A DNA stretch of 5,063 nt. Origin: Lachnospiraceae bacterium (GTDB taxonomy: Bacteria > Bacillota > Clostridia > Lachnospirales > Lachnospiraceae). A program made the translations under genes and the position numbers. The notes beneath the pieces were generated by a model. The model made no database searches and was not told the DNA's origin. It saw only the letters and a list, made by a program, of their open reading frames with translations. The DNA is taken from assembly GCA_900759225.1 (NCBI GenBank), contig CAAEUM010000200.1:1-5063 (forward strand), in the 5' to 3' direction. Shown piece by piece: positions 5,032-5,063 of the stretch (positions are counted from its first letter, which is position 1; each line of letters starts with the position of its first letter).

Positions 5032-5063
5032 CTACTCCACCTTCATCATCCGGTATCCAACCC
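5032..5063 (-). CDS. possible C-terminal end of an upstream gene
   Basis: In the frame ending at TAG 5032-5034 the last residues would read VGYRMMKVE. If this is a real gene, it ends five bases before the apparent transporter start at 5026, with the transporter ribosome binding site inside its last codons, a usual operon arrangement. Regulators of the MarR or TetR type often sit there, but nine residues cannot identify the family. Confidence 0.3.
   Translation of the reverse strand, partial: VGYRMMKVE

Overview
The window looks like chromosomal DNA from a Gram-positive anaerobe of the Clostridia, most likely Lachnospiraceae. This is inferred from the protein families present (DUF3793, a YczE/DUF6198-type membrane protein, an EFR1-like flavodoxin-ferredoxin fusion, a MATE transporter), strong AGGAGG-type ribosome binding sites, sigma-A type promoters with 17-bp spacers, and moderate GC with AT-rich intergenic DNA. 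There are no rRNA or tRNA genes, CRISPR arrays, transposases or phage genes.

Layout. Positions 1-576 (minus) carry a DUF3793 gene whose last codons lie off the left edge. Its promoter (650-678) has two inverted repeats of the GTTAG/CTAAC type, one on the -10 box and one just downstream of the expected transcription start. They resemble operators of DtxR-family metal-dependent repressors, so iron control of this gene is the natural inference. Divergent from it, 814-1230 (plus) encodes a shortened YczE/DUF6198 membrane protein that seems to lack about 70 internal residues. A strong hairpin terminator (1236-1277) separates it from the convergent gene 1280-2035 (minus), an electron-transfer protein with an N-terminal flavodoxin-like domain and two C-terminal 4Fe-4S motifs, which has its own promoter.

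Further right, 2120-2926 (minus) encodes an uncharacterised 268-residue protein with a small Tudor/SH3-like N-terminal segment. Its 279-bp upstream region is the most densely organised non-coding DNA here: a near-consensus promoter (3108-3136), a perfect TetR/FadR-type palindrome on the transcription start (3090-3109), and a nested hairpin followed by a T tract (3017-3074) in the leader. Position 3206 onward holds a two-gene minus-strand unit: a MATE efflux transporter (3677-5026 or beyond) followed by a 146-residue coiled-coil-rich protein of unknown function (3206-3646).

How they fit together. The left half has an iron/redox flavour (a DUF3793 gene with metal-box-like operators, and an iron-sulfur flavodoxin fusion). 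The right half has an efflux flavour (a MATE transporter, a TetR-type operator). No regulator gene is complete in the window, although the right edge may hold the last codons of a gene just upstream of the transporter. I see no complete new multi-gene system. The points most worth following up are the tandem metal-box promoter, the internally deleted membrane protein, the orphan TetR-type promoter with its structured leader, and the transporter's unusual apparent start (ATA where ATG is expected).
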